Positions 27,129 through 38,988 of a stretch of DNA of 64,000 bases are shown here, one piece after another. This stretch comes from PSRJ01 sp963825305 (GTDB lineage: Bacteria > Acidobacteriota > Terriglobia > Bryobacterales > Bryobacteraceae), in assembly GCA_963825305.1 (NCBI GenBank), contig CAWGTA010000009.1, positions 868,001-932,000 on the forward strand. The letters run 5' to 3'. The notes below the pieces were generated by a model. It was given only the letters and a program-made list of their open reading frames with translations. It did not search any database and was not told the origin of the DNA. The translations under genes were made by a program, and so were the position numbers. Numbering within the stretch: the first letter of the stretch is position 1; every line of letters begins with the position of its first letter.

Positions 27129-27778
27129 AAGCGGGTCTCCGGCGTGGGGACGAAGCGCACAGTATCGCCGATGCGCAGCAGTGCGGGCGGCACGGCCGCG
27201 GGATCGAACAGGCGCATGTTCGTGCGGCCGATGATGCGCCATCCGCCGGGCGACTCGACGGGATAGACGCCGGTCTGGCTCCCGCCAATGGCCACGCTGC
27301 CAACGGGTACGACCTTCCGCGGCGCAGCCAGGCGCGGCGTGGCCAGTTCCGGCGGTAGGCCCCCCAGGTACGGAAAGCCGGGGGAGAAGCCGAGGAAGTA
27401 GACCAAGTATGGGGCTGCGGCGTGCAGCTCCACCACGCGCGCAGGCGTCAGGCCGGTGTGCCGCGCGACGTCCTCGAGGTCTGGGCCGGATGGGCCGCCG
27501 TAGGAGACTGGGATCTCAATGGTGCGTGCGTCGCGCGCGAGGTGCTCCTCAGGAAGCGCCATGCGTTGACGGACTAGCGCTTCCACAACGTCGTGGGTGC
27601 GTCGTCGCGGATCGAAATCGATTAGGACAGAGGCATAGGCGGGGTGCAGGTTCAGGATGCCGGCGGGCAATCCTTCGAAGGCGCGGACCAGTCGCAGCAC
27701 CTGGCGATGCGAGTCCAGAGAGATTGCGTCGCCGAACGAGACAAGAAGCGAGCGATCGCTGGCCGGCCGGATCTCCAC
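27125..27778 (-). CDS. pxpB: 5-oxoprolinase subunit PxpB (allophanate hydrolase subunit 1-like)
   Basis: A 217-residue protein of the KipI/allophanate hydrolase subunit 1 family. It has ILNLHPAYASVLIDFDP, then IEIPVSYGGPSGPDLEDVA, YLVYFLGFSPGFPYLGGLP, and VAIGGSQTGVYPVESPGGW, all conserved in the family. It is first in the pxpB-pxpC-pxpA operon. A family-1 repeat lies just upstream, between it and the divergent aminotransferase gene. Confidence 0.92.
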   Translation of the reverse strand: MEIRPASDRSLLVSFGDAISLDSHRQVLRLVRAFEGLPAGILNLHPAYASVLIDFDPRRRTHDVVEALVRQRMALPEEHLARDARTIEIPVSYGGPSGPDLEDVARHTGLTPARVVELHAAAPYLVYFLGFSPGFPYLGGLPPELATPRLAAPRKVVPVGSVAIGGSQTGVYPVESPGGWRIIGRTNMRLFDPAAVPPALLRIGDTVRFVPTPETRL

Positions 27779-27809
27779 TGGCAGATCTTACCACCCGGGG
27801 CAGCACTGC

Positions 27810-27884
27810 ACCGGCGACAAGGATCGCCGGCGTTACGTAACGGTCGGAGCGGTGCCGTAACGCTGGCGGTCTTTGCCGCCGGTG
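27810..27884. repeat. Family-1 hairpin repeat, two units with a spacer
   Basis: A CCGGCGA...TCGCCGG hairpin (27811-27830) is followed by GTTACGTAAC, a short spacer and an oppositely oriented CTGGCGG...CCGCCGG hairpin (about 27861-27882). It lies between divergent pxpB and aminotransferase genes, close to where their promoters should be. Confidence 0.78.
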
Positions 27885-27919
27885 TTGATGTTCCTGTGTG
27901 AGAATATGTCTGGCCCGCG

Positions 27920-29080
27920 ATGACCATTGCCCGCACCGTTGCCGAACAACTCGAGCGCTCCTCGTGGATCCGGCGCATGTTCGAAATCGGATTGCAGCTC
28001 CGCCGGGAGCGCGGCGCCGAAAACGTCTTTGACTACTCGCTGGGCAATCCCGAAGTGGAGCCGCCTGAAGCCGTGATCGCCGCGCTGCGCCGCGTGGTTG
28101 ACGAGAACCGGCCGCACAGCCACGGCTACATGCCGAATGCAGGCTTTCCCGATGTCCGCGCCAAAATTGCCGCGGGGCTCGCGACGCGCACGGGCCTGGG
28201 CTTCACGGGCGACGACATCCTCATGACCAGCGGGGCGGCCGGTGCCATCAACATTGTGCTGAAGTCGATCCTCGATCCCGGCGACGAGGTAATTCTACTG
28301 AACCCGTACTTTCCGGAATACCGCTTTTACGTGGAGAACCACAGCGGCCGAGTAGTGACGGTCGAGACCGACGAGCAGTTCCAGCCCGACGTCGCACGCA
28401 TCGCCGCCGCCATTACTTCGCGCACCAAGGCCGTCATCTTAAATTCGCCCAACAATCCGACCGGCGCCGTTTACCGTGCCGAGGTGCTGCGCGACCTGAA
28501 TACGGTGATTCGCGAGCCGGTGCTGGTGATCAGCGACGAGCCCTACCGGCCGCTGGTTTACGACGGCGTGGCCGTGCCCGAGACGGTGCGCATCATTTCG
28601 CGGGCCGTGCTGGCGTGGTCGTGGTCGAAGGCCATGGCGATCTCGGGCGAGCGCATCGGCTACCTGGCGATCCCGCCGCAGTTGCCCGAGGCGGCCGCGC
28701 TGCGCAACGCCTGCACCTTCGCCAACCGCATTTTGGGCTACATCAACGCACCGGCCATTTGGCAACTGGTGGTGGCGCAGACCCCCGACGCCACGGTGGA
28801 TGTGAGCCTCTATCAAGCCAAGCGGGACCTGCTGTGCGATGCCCTGAATGCCATGGGCTACGACGCCCCGCGCCCGCAAGGCTCCTACTACGTGTTTCCC
28901 AAAACGCCCATCGCGGACGACATTGCGTTTATCCGGCTGCTGCAGGAGGAAGGCATTCTGGCGGTCCCCGGCTCCGGTTTCGGGCGCGGCGGGTACATGC
29001 GGCTTTCGCTCACGATTGCACGCGGCGATTTGGAACGGTCGCTCCCCGGTTTCGAACGCGCCCTCCGCAAAGCACGCTAA
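27920..29080 (+). CDS. Class I/II pyridoxal-phosphate aminotransferase
   Basis: A 386-residue fold-type I aminotransferase resembling aspartate aminotransferases. Cofactor-site segments are visible: ILMTSGAAGAINIV, the substrate/PLP region LNSPNNPTGAVY, VISDEPYRPLVYDG, and the Schiff-base lysine Lys237 in WSWSKAMAISGERIGY. The C-terminal arginine region is GYMRLSLTI. The exact amino acid substrate cannot be read from sequence. The next gene starts ten bases after its stop, so the pair is probably cotranscribed. Confidence 0.88.
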   Translation: MTIARTVAEQLERSSWIRRMFEIGLQLRRERGAENVFDYSLGNPEVEPPEAVIAALRRVVDENRPHSHGYMPNAGFPDVRAKIAAGLATRTGLGFTGDDILMTSGAAGAINIVLKSILDPGDEVILLNPYFPEYRFYVENHSGRVVTVETDEQFQPDVARIAAAITSRTKAVILNSPNNPTGAVYRAEVLRDLNTVIREPVLVISDEPYRPLVYDGVAVPETVRIISRAVLAWSWSKAMAISGERIGYLAIPPQLPEAAALRNACTFANRILGYINAPAIWQLVVAQTPDATVDVSLYQAKRDLLCDALNAMGYDAPRPQGSYYVFPKTPIADDIAFIRLLQEEGILAVPGSGFGRGGYMRLSLTIARGDLERSLPGFERALRKAR

Positions 29081-29090
29081 CCTGAGCAGA

Positions 29091-29702
29091 ATGGCCGCCA
29101 ATTCCTTCCTGCCCGCGGAACGCGCTGTTTTCCGGCGTCTCACCACGCCCGAGAAGATCCAGCGCTTCGTCGACGAGTTGGCCTACAACAAGGAACCGAA
29201 CGGTAACACGTGCCGTTCGCCGCGCCGCGTATTGCGTGACCGAACGGCCCACTGCATGGAAGGCGCGCTCATGGGAGCGGCCGCGCTTCGCATGATCGGT
29301 TTTCCGCCGCTGCTGCTCGATCTGGAAGCGGTGCGCGACGACGATCACGTTCTCGCCATTTTTCAAATGCGGGGCTGCTGGGGAGCGATCGCCAAATCGA
29401 ACTACGCCGGGTTGCGCTACCGCGAGCCGGTGTATCGCACGCTGCGCGAGCTGGCCATGTCGTACTTCGAACACTACTACAACCCACGGCGCGAGAAGAC
29501 GCTGCGGAATTATTCGCTTCCTGTGAACCTCAAGCGCTTCGACGCAATCGACTGGATGACTGCGGAAGAAGATGTATGGGCGATCCCGGAATATCTCTGT
29601 GAGATTGCCCACCGTCCGCTGCTGCGAGCGCCGGTGGCGGCGAAGCTTGGCCGCGTGGATGACAGGCTGTACCGGGCAGGACGGCTAGGCCTGGTGGAGT
29701 GA
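29091..29702 (+). CDS. Hypothetical protein, possible transglutaminase-like fold
   Basis: A 203-residue soluble protein. A cysteine in a helix-like segment (TAHCMEGALMGAAALRMIG), followed by a strand (PPLLLDLEAV) and a histidine in DDHVLAIFQ, resembles the Cys-His-Asp order of transglutaminase-like/papain-fold proteins. I offer this only as a pattern match. The ATG at 29091 starts ten bases after the aminotransferase stop. Its last 18 bases overlap the 3' end of the convergent ABC permease gene. Confidence 0.6.
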   Translation: MAANSFLPAERAVFRRLTTPEKIQRFVDELAYNKEPNGNTCRSPRRVLRDRTAHCMEGALMGAAALRMIGFPPLLLDLEAVRDDDHVLAIFQMRGCWGAIAKSNYAGLRYREPVYRTLRELAMSYFEHYYNPRREKTLRNYSLPVNLKRFDAIDWMTAEEDVWAIPEYLCEIAHRPLLRAPVAAKLGRVDDRLYRAGRLGLVE

Positions 29703-32496
29703 GCTAGGCAACCCCCCGTCCCTCGGGATATCCAGCGTGAAGATCACCGGCTCCGGCACTTCCTCAAACCGTAATTCCCCGTCGTCGGAATTCGCCAGCG
29801 CGGCCGTTCGCCGGCGGGCCAAGACCGCCGCGATGGCGAGAATTGCCAGCATCGCCGTGTAGCCGGGAGGGTTCCCCAGAGCGAGTCGCTCCCAGTCGGC
29901 AGCCTTGAAGATGAGCAGCAGGAGGAGGGCCATGCAGACAATAAACGCCAGGTGGAATTTGGATTTGCCCGGAAGGTAGGAACAGGTGAAGGGAAGCTTC
30001 TGGATGCCGTGAAGAGAGAGGTCCGCTATGGTCATGCCCAGAAGTCCGAGAACGATCAAGTGACCCACTGCCGCCCGCCACGGCCAAAGCGATAGGAACA
30101 GCACGGCGGAACCGGCCCACACGGGAACGAGGGAGAGCGCATACAGCGCGCGGCGTTTTGCCACCAGGCACTCCGGCCCTCCGCGCACCGGCGTGACGCG
30201 GAAAATCCAATTGGCCCGCAGATCCAAGGGCATCGAAAATACCACGCGGATCCCGACCATCCAGGCCGCCATTATGAGGATGCTCGACGCCAGCAGCGGC
30301 ACGCTCACCTGATGCCAAGGGTCACTGGCGGTTGCAGCCGAGATTTGCCTGACCTCCGGGGTTCGCATGAAGAAAATCGTAATGGCGAGTCCAATGCCCA
30401 AATAGAATGCGAGGATGACGCGGTGCTGCCGGCTGCGCAGCAGCGTGCGCACGCTGAACTGCCCGACCGCGGTGTCGAGCGAATTCCCGAAACGCGGCAG
30501 CCAATTGACGCCACGGACGCCGGGCGTGATATCGGGTTGTTCAACGATCTTACGCAGCGTACGGAAGTAGCAGATCAGGTATGCCGCAACCGCTCCGCAG
30601 CCCGCAATCGCCAGGCCGATCCACGCACGGCGCGCCAGAAAGGCGAGCTGCTCAGGCAGGGAACCGCTTAATTCCTGGAACAAAGCGAAGAACCAGGCCG
30701 ATGGTATCCAGCGCAACCATCGTTCACTGCTCTCCAAAGTTTCCACGGACACGAACAGGGGTTGTAGAAAGTACACCGTCAGGAGCAAGCAGAAAAAGCC
30801 CATCTGCAGCACCGACGATACGCGCAGGAATTGCTGGCGAGGCAGCAGTTGGGCGACGCCTTGCACGCTCAGCACGCAACAGAAGATGAACGCGCCGGCC
30901 GCCAGCATGGTGCCCCAGTAAGCAGCAAACGCCCGCATGCGGTTCGGCAGGCTGCCGCTACCGGACGTTATCGGGCTCGCGAGGGAAATTGCGGGCTGGC
31001 CCGCCAATCGCTGCTGGATGTGGTCGCCGAGCTGGTCGACAAAATCAGTGAGGCTTGCGGTGTTCAGCAGAACGACGGCCGCATAGTCGCCCTTGGGGCT
31101 GAAAGTCGCATACGCTGTGTATCCGGCGGTTGCGCCCTGGTGCCAGTAGGTGCCGCTACCCGGTCTGTAAAACCACGCGAGCGCGATGCTGGCGCCCTGG
31201 GGAGCTTCGGCGCGAAACTTATGGGATTCGATAACCGCTGCCGAGAGGTCTCCCAGTTTCTCCGGGTGCAGTTGAGCGTCGAGGTATGTGAGCATATCGC
31301 CGGCGGTCGATCGAATCGCTCCAGCGCCAGCCAGCCCGTCGATGTCCCACGCGTGCACCTCCATACGCGAGCCATCGTGCCCCTGGATGAAGCGCTTCCT
31401 TTGTTCCGGTGAAAGCGTCACCACCGTATCGCTCATGCCGAGCGGGCCGGTGACCTCGGCCTTCACCAGATCGGGATAGCTCATTCCCGCACGATCGGCC
31501 AGCCCTTGTCCGAGCAAACCAACGCCCAGATTGCTGTAGAGGAATGGAGGGCCAGCCGGCTTGGCCACGCCACGCTTGGCCACGTATGCATAGAGATTGG
31601 CCACATGATAGTCGGCATATGGGTTGGACATGTCCGCCGGGTCGAAGTTGTCGGGCGTGCGAGGCAAACCGGAGTGGTGCGTCACCAGGTCGAGTAAGGT
31701 AATCTCGTTGCCTTTGGGCTTGGCCACGGTGCCGGCCGGAAGCAGCTCGCGTATCGGCTCGTCGAACCGCACTTTGCCTTCGACAACCATTTTGGCCAGC
31801 ACCAGGCCGGTAAAGGTTTTGGTGATCGAGCCAATTTCAAAGATCGAATCCGGCCTGGCTGTTCCGTAACTGAAGACCTGCCGTACACCGTGTTTCAGCA
31901 CTCCGATGGAGACACCGGTGTTGGTTCCCGGTACCAGCGAGCCGCGGTCCGGTATCCGCGCGGGCGCCAGGTCGCGGTCCAGTACCGTTTGCATGTCTGC
32001 CGCTCCCACCGGAGCGATAGCGGCATCGTACTGGGGAGGTGGAAAGGCTGGCGCAGTGGCCAGGGCGAAGGGCGCAGCGATGCCCGGGAAAACGTTCAGG
32101 AGCAAGATTGTCAGGCACAAGGCCGTGGCTACCGCGGCCACTTTAGCCCGGAAGAGAGTGGGCCCGCGTATCGGCAAAGGCGCCAGCACCAGCACGTCGC
32201 GCCGGTCCGGGAACATCGATTCCCAACTCAGCACGGCGAAGAGTCCGACCACCAGCATTGAGGTGGTGATGAGGAAGTACTCCGCAGACCATGTGAAGAG
32301 CAGGCCCAACTCGGCCGCCACGGGGCATGCTGGCGACCATCATGGCGGGCAGCAAAACCCACAGGCTGATGATCAGGAGTAGCGCCGCAAACTGCCCCAG
32401 CAATTTGGACATGTCGCCTTGCTGCGCCAGCAATTCCAGATCGACGATGCGGAAGAGGAACTCGCGATACAGGACTCGGAATTGGAGTTTCGTCAT
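29685..32496 (-). CDS. ABC-2-type permease with an inserted serine beta-lactamase-like domain (one frameshift)
   Basis: A ~936-residue fusion, read after correcting one single-base shift near 32322. The first ~58 residues (MTKLQFRVLYREFLFRIVDLE...) and the next ~85 give three transmembrane helices of a Solibacter-type ABC permease, with the cytoplasmic loop ESMFPDRRDVLVLAPLPI. Then comes a complete serine beta-lactamase/penicillin-binding-like domain. Numbered from the GTG at 32321 it spans ~105-440: S165-x-x-K168 (GSITKTF), Y262-S-N264 and H394-x-G396. About nine further helices complete the permease. Topology puts the enzyme outside the cytoplasmic membrane. The ATPase gene lies just upstream. 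Function unknown: peptide or cell-wall hydrolysis coupled to export is a guess. Confidence 0.8.
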
Positions 32497-32510
32497 AAAC
32501 GGGAAAGAAC

Positions 32511-32537
32511 ACCGGCGACAAAGATCGCCGGCGCTAC
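32511..32537. repeat. Family-1 hairpin repeat, single unit
   Basis: One CCGGCGA...TCGCCGG hairpin between the ABC ATPase gene and the permease/beta-lactamase gene. Its outer GTAG end supplies the TAG stop of the ATPase gene (32536-32534). Confidence 0.75.
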
Positions 32538-33304
32538 CTGCATGTCAGGATTAAGTCGACGATCTCGCGGGAAATCGCCGTGGTGTCCTGCTCTACGGCG
32601 AGCTGCGAGAAGATGTCTTCCAGGGTCGGCAGCGCCATGAGTGTCCGCAGGTGCGCGATGGAGTCATCCGCCACGACCTTGGCGCGGTGCAGAATCACTA
32701 CATGCGAGCAGACGCGCTCCACGGTTTCGAGTTCATGGGAACTGAGCACCACCACTTTGCCGCGCGCCGCCAATTCCTGCATCAGGCTGCGCATGACCAG
32801 CGCCGAAGAAACGTCCAGCCCCGAGAAGGGCTCGTCCAGCAGCAGCAGATCGGGATTGTGCAGCAGCGCGGCCGCCAGCAGCACCTTCTGGCGCATACCT
32901 TTCGAGTACGACGAGAGGGGCACATGCCGGTCGCCGTGGAGCGCCAGCAATCGCAGCAGCCCATCGATGCGCTCGGCTGTAGGCTTCGGCGGCAGATTTC
33001 GCAACTGGCCGACCATCACCAGATACTCCAGGCCGCTGAGATGCGAGTAGAGGTGAGGCTCTTCCGGCACGTAACCCATGCGCTGCTTATAGGCGATCAA
33101 ATCGCGCTGAATGCGCTCGCCTCCGAATAGAATCTCGCCCGCGGTCATCTCAATGAGCCCGGTAATCATTTTCATGGTGGTGGATTTACCGGAGCCGTTC
33201 GGTCCCAGGTAGCCCGTGACCTCGCCGGGCCGCGCCTGAAAGCTGACGTTCTCTACAGCGGCGATACCGGAAAATCGCTTTGTGACGTTGCGAAGTTCGA
33301 GCAT
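32534..33304 (-). CDS. ABC transporter ATP-binding protein
   Basis: A 256-residue ABC ATPase of the ABC-2 exporter class. Walker A is GPNGSGKSTT, the Q-loop region QRMGYVPEEPHL has Pro-Glu where Gln is usual, the signature YSKGMRQKV replaces LSGGQ, Walker B is LLLLDEPFSGLD, and the switch histidine is in LSSHELE. It is upstream of the permease/beta-lactamase fusion and very likely powers it. The stop codon lies in a family-1 repeat that separates the two genes by ~37 bp. Confidence 0.92.
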   Translation of the reverse strand: MLELRNVTKRFSGIAAVENVSFQARPGEVTGYLGPNGSGKSTTMKMITGLIEMTAGEILFGGERIQRDLIAYKQRMGYVPEEPHLYSHLSGLEYLVMVGQLRNLPPKPTAERIDGLLRLLALHGDRHVPLSSYSKGMRQKVLLAAALLHNPDLLLLDEPFSGLDVSSALVMRSLMQELAARGKVVVLSSHELETVERVCSHVVILHRAKVVADDSIAHLRTLMALPTLEDIFSQLAVEQDTTAISREIVDLILTCR

Positions 33305-33332
33305 AAGCGGCTAGCTCCTTCGGTCAACCAGC

Positions 33333-33360
33333 ACCGGCGGCAAAGACCGCCGGCGTTACA
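33333..33360. repeat. Family-1 hairpin repeat, single unit
   Basis: A CCGGCGG...CCGCCGG hairpin followed by GTTAC, lying between the two ABC systems: downstream of the permease at 33463 and just upstream of the ATPase gene at 33304. Confidence 0.75.
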
Positions 33361-33462
33361 ACAATCTATGTAGCATACTACACACTGCGGGGCCACGGTT
33401 ACGGATTCCACGTTGGTCGGGCGAAGCGGTGGCCAGCGCTAGGGCAGCAGTAGCTGGTTTTC

Positions 33463-34560
33463 TTACCGCCAGCGGAACAGTTTCAGCGCCAGCGCGAAGC
33501 ACACCACCAGCCAGGCTCCCAAAATGCCCAGTTGCGGCGCCACCTGTGCGAGGGTGCCGCCCTGGAGCATATTCAGGCGCAGTGCGTCGATCACCGCGGT
33601 GAGGGGCAGCGCTTTGATCACCGGTTGCAGAGCGTCGGGGAAGCGCTGCGAAGAGAAGAACACGCCCGAGACCACCCACATCGGCATCATCGTGACATTC
33701 ATGAGCCCGGATGCAGCTTCGATGGTCTGCGCGCGCGAAGCGATCAGCAGGCCCAGAGAGCAGAAGGCCAGCGAGCCGAGAACGCACAGCGCGATCAGGT
33801 CAACGAACGGCCCGCGCAGCGGTACGCCAAAAGCCAGCGTGGCGAACCCCAACAGCACCCCCACTTCGATCACCAGCAGCATCAGGCGCGAGAGCAGAAA
33901 CGACAACAGGTAGTACGCCCGCGGCATGGGCGTCGCCACCAGGCGCTTCATGAGCTTCTTGCGGCGCGCATCCACGATGGCAAACCCCATGCCCCAAATC
34001 GCGCTGCCCATCAGATTCATACCAAGCAGGCCGGGTACCAGGAAGTCGATATAGCGCGACCCTTTCTCCTGGAGCAGCCGGTCACGGGACGTCACAGGAT
34101 CCACACGCCCCGCCGCGCGCTGAACGGCGCCATCCGCCAGCATGCGGGCCGTCCGCCCTTCCGGGTTCGTGTTGTCGTACTGATAGATGACCGAACCGCT
34201 GGGCCCCGGCACGGCAATGAGAGCCACCTTCCCCGTGCGCAGCGCGTCATCCGCGGCCGCCGGCGAGAGTTGTTGGACATCCAGCAGTTTCTCGCGCCGC
34301 AGCGAGTCGGCCAGTTGGGGTGTAACGGTCGCGATCTTGAGAACTTCCGGCGGACGGTTGCGGAACGCGAGTCCGAGGCCTGCCGCCAGCAGCAGCGGGA
34401 AAACGAAGACCCAGAAGAGCGCTTCCGGTTCACGTAGGAACTCGCGAAACCGGACCAGGGTCAGTTGCACCAGCGGATGGTCCGCCAGTGACGTGCCGCC
34501 AGGATGTTTGGCCGCGGCTTCCCGCAGGCCGACGCCAGGGGTTGCTGTCAGATCACTCAT
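33463..34560 (-). CDS. ABC-2 type export permease (DrrB/YhgE-like)
   Basis: A 365-residue membrane protein: one helix near 46-66 (ALFWVFVFPLLLAAGLGLAF), a periplasmic loop of about 110 residues, then five or more helices from ~175. The loop before the second helix contains YIDFLVPGLLGMNLMGSAIWG, typical of ABC-2 permeases, followed by RRKKLMKRLVATPM. Its start overlaps the stop of the upstream ATPase gene by eight bases, so the two form a dedicated exporter. Substrate unknown; drug or lipid export is common in this family. Confidence 0.9.
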   Translation of the reverse strand: MSDLTATPGVGLREAAAKHPGGTSLADHPLVQLTLVRFREFLREPEALFWVFVFPLLLAAGLGLAFRNRPPEVLKIATVTPQLADSLRREKLLDVQQLSPAAADDALRTGKVALIAVPGPSGSVIYQYDNTNPEGRTARMLADGAVQRAAGRVDPVTSRDRLLQEKGSRYIDFLVPGLLGMNLMGSAIWGMGFAIVDARRKKLMKRLVATPMPRAYYLLSFLLSRLMLLVIEVGVLLGFATLAFGVPLRGPFVDLIALCVLGSLAFCSLGLLIASRAQTIEAASGLMNVTMMPMWVVSGVFFSSQRFPDALQPVIKALPLTAVIDALRLNMLQGGTLAQVAPQLGILGAWLVVCFALALKLFRWR

Positions 34561-35497
34561 CGCGCAGACGCCGTCCCGTCAAAGCCACGAAGACGTCCTC
34601 CAGAGTAGCCGAATGGGTTCGCAATTCGGTCAGGGGAATATGCTGCCGGTCGAGCTCCTCCAGCAGCGCCGGAACGGCGCGATGCAGTTCCGTCACCTGC
34701 ATTTGCACGCTGCCGTTGTCGCGTGTCACGTCGCGGACGCCGTCCAGGTGGCGGAGCGGCGCGGCATCCAGCGTGTGGCCTAGACTTCCGGCGGAAAACT
34801 CCACCATATGTTCCACGCCGATCGAAGCGATCAACTCGCGCGGCGTGCCGAGCGCGATCACCTTGCCGTGATCCATGATGGCCACGCGGTCGCAAAGGCG
34901 TTCGGCCTCGTCCATATAGTGAGTGGTGAGAAGGATGGTCCGCCCATCAAGCTTGAACTGCTCGATCAAATCCCAAAGCTGCCGGCGCGCTTGGGGATCG
35001 AGCCCCGTTGTCGGCTCGTCGAGAAACAGAAGGTCCGGGTCGCCCACCAGCGCGCACGCCAGGGCCAGCCGCTGCTTCTGCCCTCCGGAAAGCGTGCCCA
35101 CGCGCGATTTCTGCTTCTCCTCCAACTGCACCAGGGCGATGACATCGAGCGGCTGCGGCCCCCGCCCGAAGAAGCTGCGGAACAGCCGTATGGTCTCAAG
35201 GACCGTCAGCTTTTCGGCTAGTTGCGTCTCTTGCAGTTGAATGCCGAGCCGCTGTCGGAGCTCGTTGGCGTGCGAGTTCCAGCGCAGTCCGAGCACTTCC
35301 ACCTCGCCGGAATCCGGGGAGGTCAGGCCTTCGCAGATCTCGATGGTTGTGGTTTTACCCGCGCCATTCGGCCCCAGCAGGCCGAAGCACTCGCCAGTGC
35401 GCACTTCCAGATCCAGCCCGTCGACCGCGACTACATCCTTATAGGTCTTGCGCAGATGGAGCAGGCGAAGAGCGGTGTTCTGTCCGGCCTGGCGCAT
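34553..35497 (-). CDS. ABC transporter ATP-binding protein (DrrA-like)
   Basis: A 314-residue ABC ATPase. Walker A is GPNGAGKTTT, the Q-loop is LGIQLQETQL, the signature is canonical (TLSGGQKQRLALA), Walker B is LLFLDEPTTGLD and the switch histidine is in LTTHYMDEAE. A ~90-residue C-terminal extension resembles that of DrrA-type drug-export ATPases. It overlaps the permease gene at 34560 by eight bases, showing translational coupling. Confidence 0.93.
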   Translation of the reverse strand: MRQAGQNTALRLLHLRKTYKDVVAVDGLDLEVRTGECFGLLGPNGAGKTTTIEICEGLTSPDSGEVEVLGLRWNSHANELRQRLGIQLQETQLAEKLTVLETIRLFRSFFGRGPQPLDVIALVQLEEKQKSRVGTLSGGQKQRLALACALVGDPDLLFLDEPTTGLDPQARRQLWDLIEQFKLDGRTILLTTHYMDEAERLCDRVAIMDHGKVIALGTPRELIASIGVEHMVEFSAGSLGHTLDAAPLRHLDGVRDVTRDNGSVQMQVTELHRAVPALLEELDRQHIPLTELRTHSATLEDVFVALTGRRLRDE

Positions 35498-35534
35498 ATA
35501 GCTAGTTTACTGTGGGGCAGCGCCATGCGCTGCC

Positions 35535-35559
35535 GTGCCGGCGACAAGGATCGCCAGCG

Positions 35560-35563
<4 letters not shown>
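35535..35563. repeat. Family-1 hairpin repeat, single unit
   Basis: A GCCGGCGA...TCGCCAGC hairpin between lon and the ABC ATPase gene. On the minus strand its outer GTAACG end supplies the TAA stop of lon (35562-35560). Confidence 0.75.
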
Positions 35564-37953
<2,390 letters not shown>

Positions 37954-37958
37954 AATAG

Positions 37959-37967
37959 TTATCCACA
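37959..37967 (+). promoter_or_regulatory. DnaA-box match upstream of lon
   Basis: An exact TTATCCACA five bases upstream of the lon ATG. About one half such match is expected by chance in 64 kb on both strands, so regulatory meaning is uncertain. Confidence 0.3.
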
Positions 37968-37975
37968 GTGTAGCA

Positions 37976-38004
37976 ACCGCTCCCTTTGGTCGCGGCTCAG
38001 TAAG
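37976..38004 (+). repeat. Family-2 intergenic repeat
   Basis: 29-bp element starting ACCGCTCCC, ending GGCTCAGTAAG, upstream of lon. It differs from the 25553 copy at three positions. Confidence 0.65.
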
Positions 38005-38097
38005 GCCGGCGGCGGATGGAACAATCTGTGACGGCACAGCCGCCTGTGGTCACATGGCAGTAAGCGCGTGCGATGGGGTGCGTGTGTCGCCGCATTA

Positions 38098-38122
38098 CGG
38101 AGCCGTGACCGAAGAGAGCGGG
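38098..38122 (-). repeat. Degenerate family-2 repeat
   Basis: A partial, diverged copy (GGAGCCGTGACCGAAGAGAG) in the opposite orientation, between lon and pheA. Together with the copy at 37976 it frames this gap. Confidence 0.45.
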
Positions 38123-38124
38123 CG

Positions 38125-38988
38125 TTACGCGCCTTTGGGATAGCACCCCAACACGCGGAGGAAGTCGGCTACCTCGCGAAGATGATTGAGGGCGTTGCGC
38201 GCATTGGGCGAATCCACACGCCCCAGGAAATCCAGGTAGAAGAGGTACTCGAATGGTTTGCCGCGCAGCGGCCGCGATTCGATCTTGGTTAGGTTAAGGT
38301 CGCGCAGCGCGAATGCCGCCAGAGCGCGGAACAGGGCCCCCGCCGCGTTCCGTAATGTGAACACGAGCGAGGTTTTCCACTGCGCCGGATCACCGCCCGT
38401 GACAACCTGCTTTCGCGCAGATGCCGGCCGCCGCAGGAGGAAGAACCGCGTGAAATTTTGCCGGTCGTCCTCGATGGACTTACGGATAATGTGGGCGTTG
38501 TAGATATCGGCGGCCACCGCCGAAGCGATTGCGCCGGCATCCCGGAGACCTTCCTCAGCAATCATTTTGACGCTACCGGCCGTGTCATAGAAAGGGATGC
38601 GCTCGATTTGTGGGTTTTCCGTGAAAAAATTCAGACACTGATTTAACGCCACGGGGTGCGAAAATACGCGCCGGATCGCCGGGAATTTAACACCATTTTC
38701 CGCGATTAAATTGTGCACAATACGTACGCTGGTCTCGGCGACAATAGGTAAATCGAAATTCACGAGGTGATCGTAATTCTCGTGAACCGAACCGGCCAGG
38801 GTGTTTTCGATAGGTACCACAGCGCCCGTGGAACGCCCCTCTTTGAGGCTGCGGAACACGTCTTCGAAGCGCGTCGACGGCAACACCGCGATTTCTTGCC
38901 CGAGCAGTTTCCTGGCGGCTTCCTCGCTAAAGGCACCGCGTTCGCCCTGAAACGCGATCAACTCGCCGCGGCGGCGCTCCTGGCTCAC
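38125..38988 (-). CDS. pheA: Prephenate dehydratase
   Basis: A 287-residue stand-alone prephenate dehydratase, making phenylpyruvate in phenylalanine synthesis. The catalytic domain shows IAFQGERGAFSEEAA, VVPIENTLAGSVHENYD, FSHPVALNQC and the key Thr in NFTRFFLL. The C-terminal ACT domain (SLVFTLRNAAGALFRALAAF, then LTKIESRPLRGKPFEYLFYLDF) contains the ESRP phenylalanine-binding motif, so feedback inhibition is expected. The GTG at 38988 overlaps the ubiX stop (GTGA); a longer frame upstream only shadows ubiX. Confidence 0.94.
   Translation of the reverse strand: MSQERRRGELIAFQGERGAFSEEAARKLLGQEIAVLPSTRFEDVFRSLKEGRSTGAVVPIENTLAGSVHENYDHLVNFDLPIVAETSVRIVHNLIAENGVKFPAIRRVFSHPVALNQCLNFFTENPQIERIPFYDTAGSVKMIAEEGLRDAGAIASAVAADIYNAHIIRKSIEDDRQNFTRFFLLRRPASARKQVVTGGDPAQWKTSLVFTLRNAAGALFRALAAFALRDLNLTKIESRPLRGKPFEYLFYLDFLGRVDSPNARNALNHLREVADFLRVLGCYPKGA

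Noticed and set aside
37959..37967. DnaA box upstream of lon as a second origin element
   Set aside because: A single 9-mer match is close to chance expectation in 64 kb and no other boxes are nearby.
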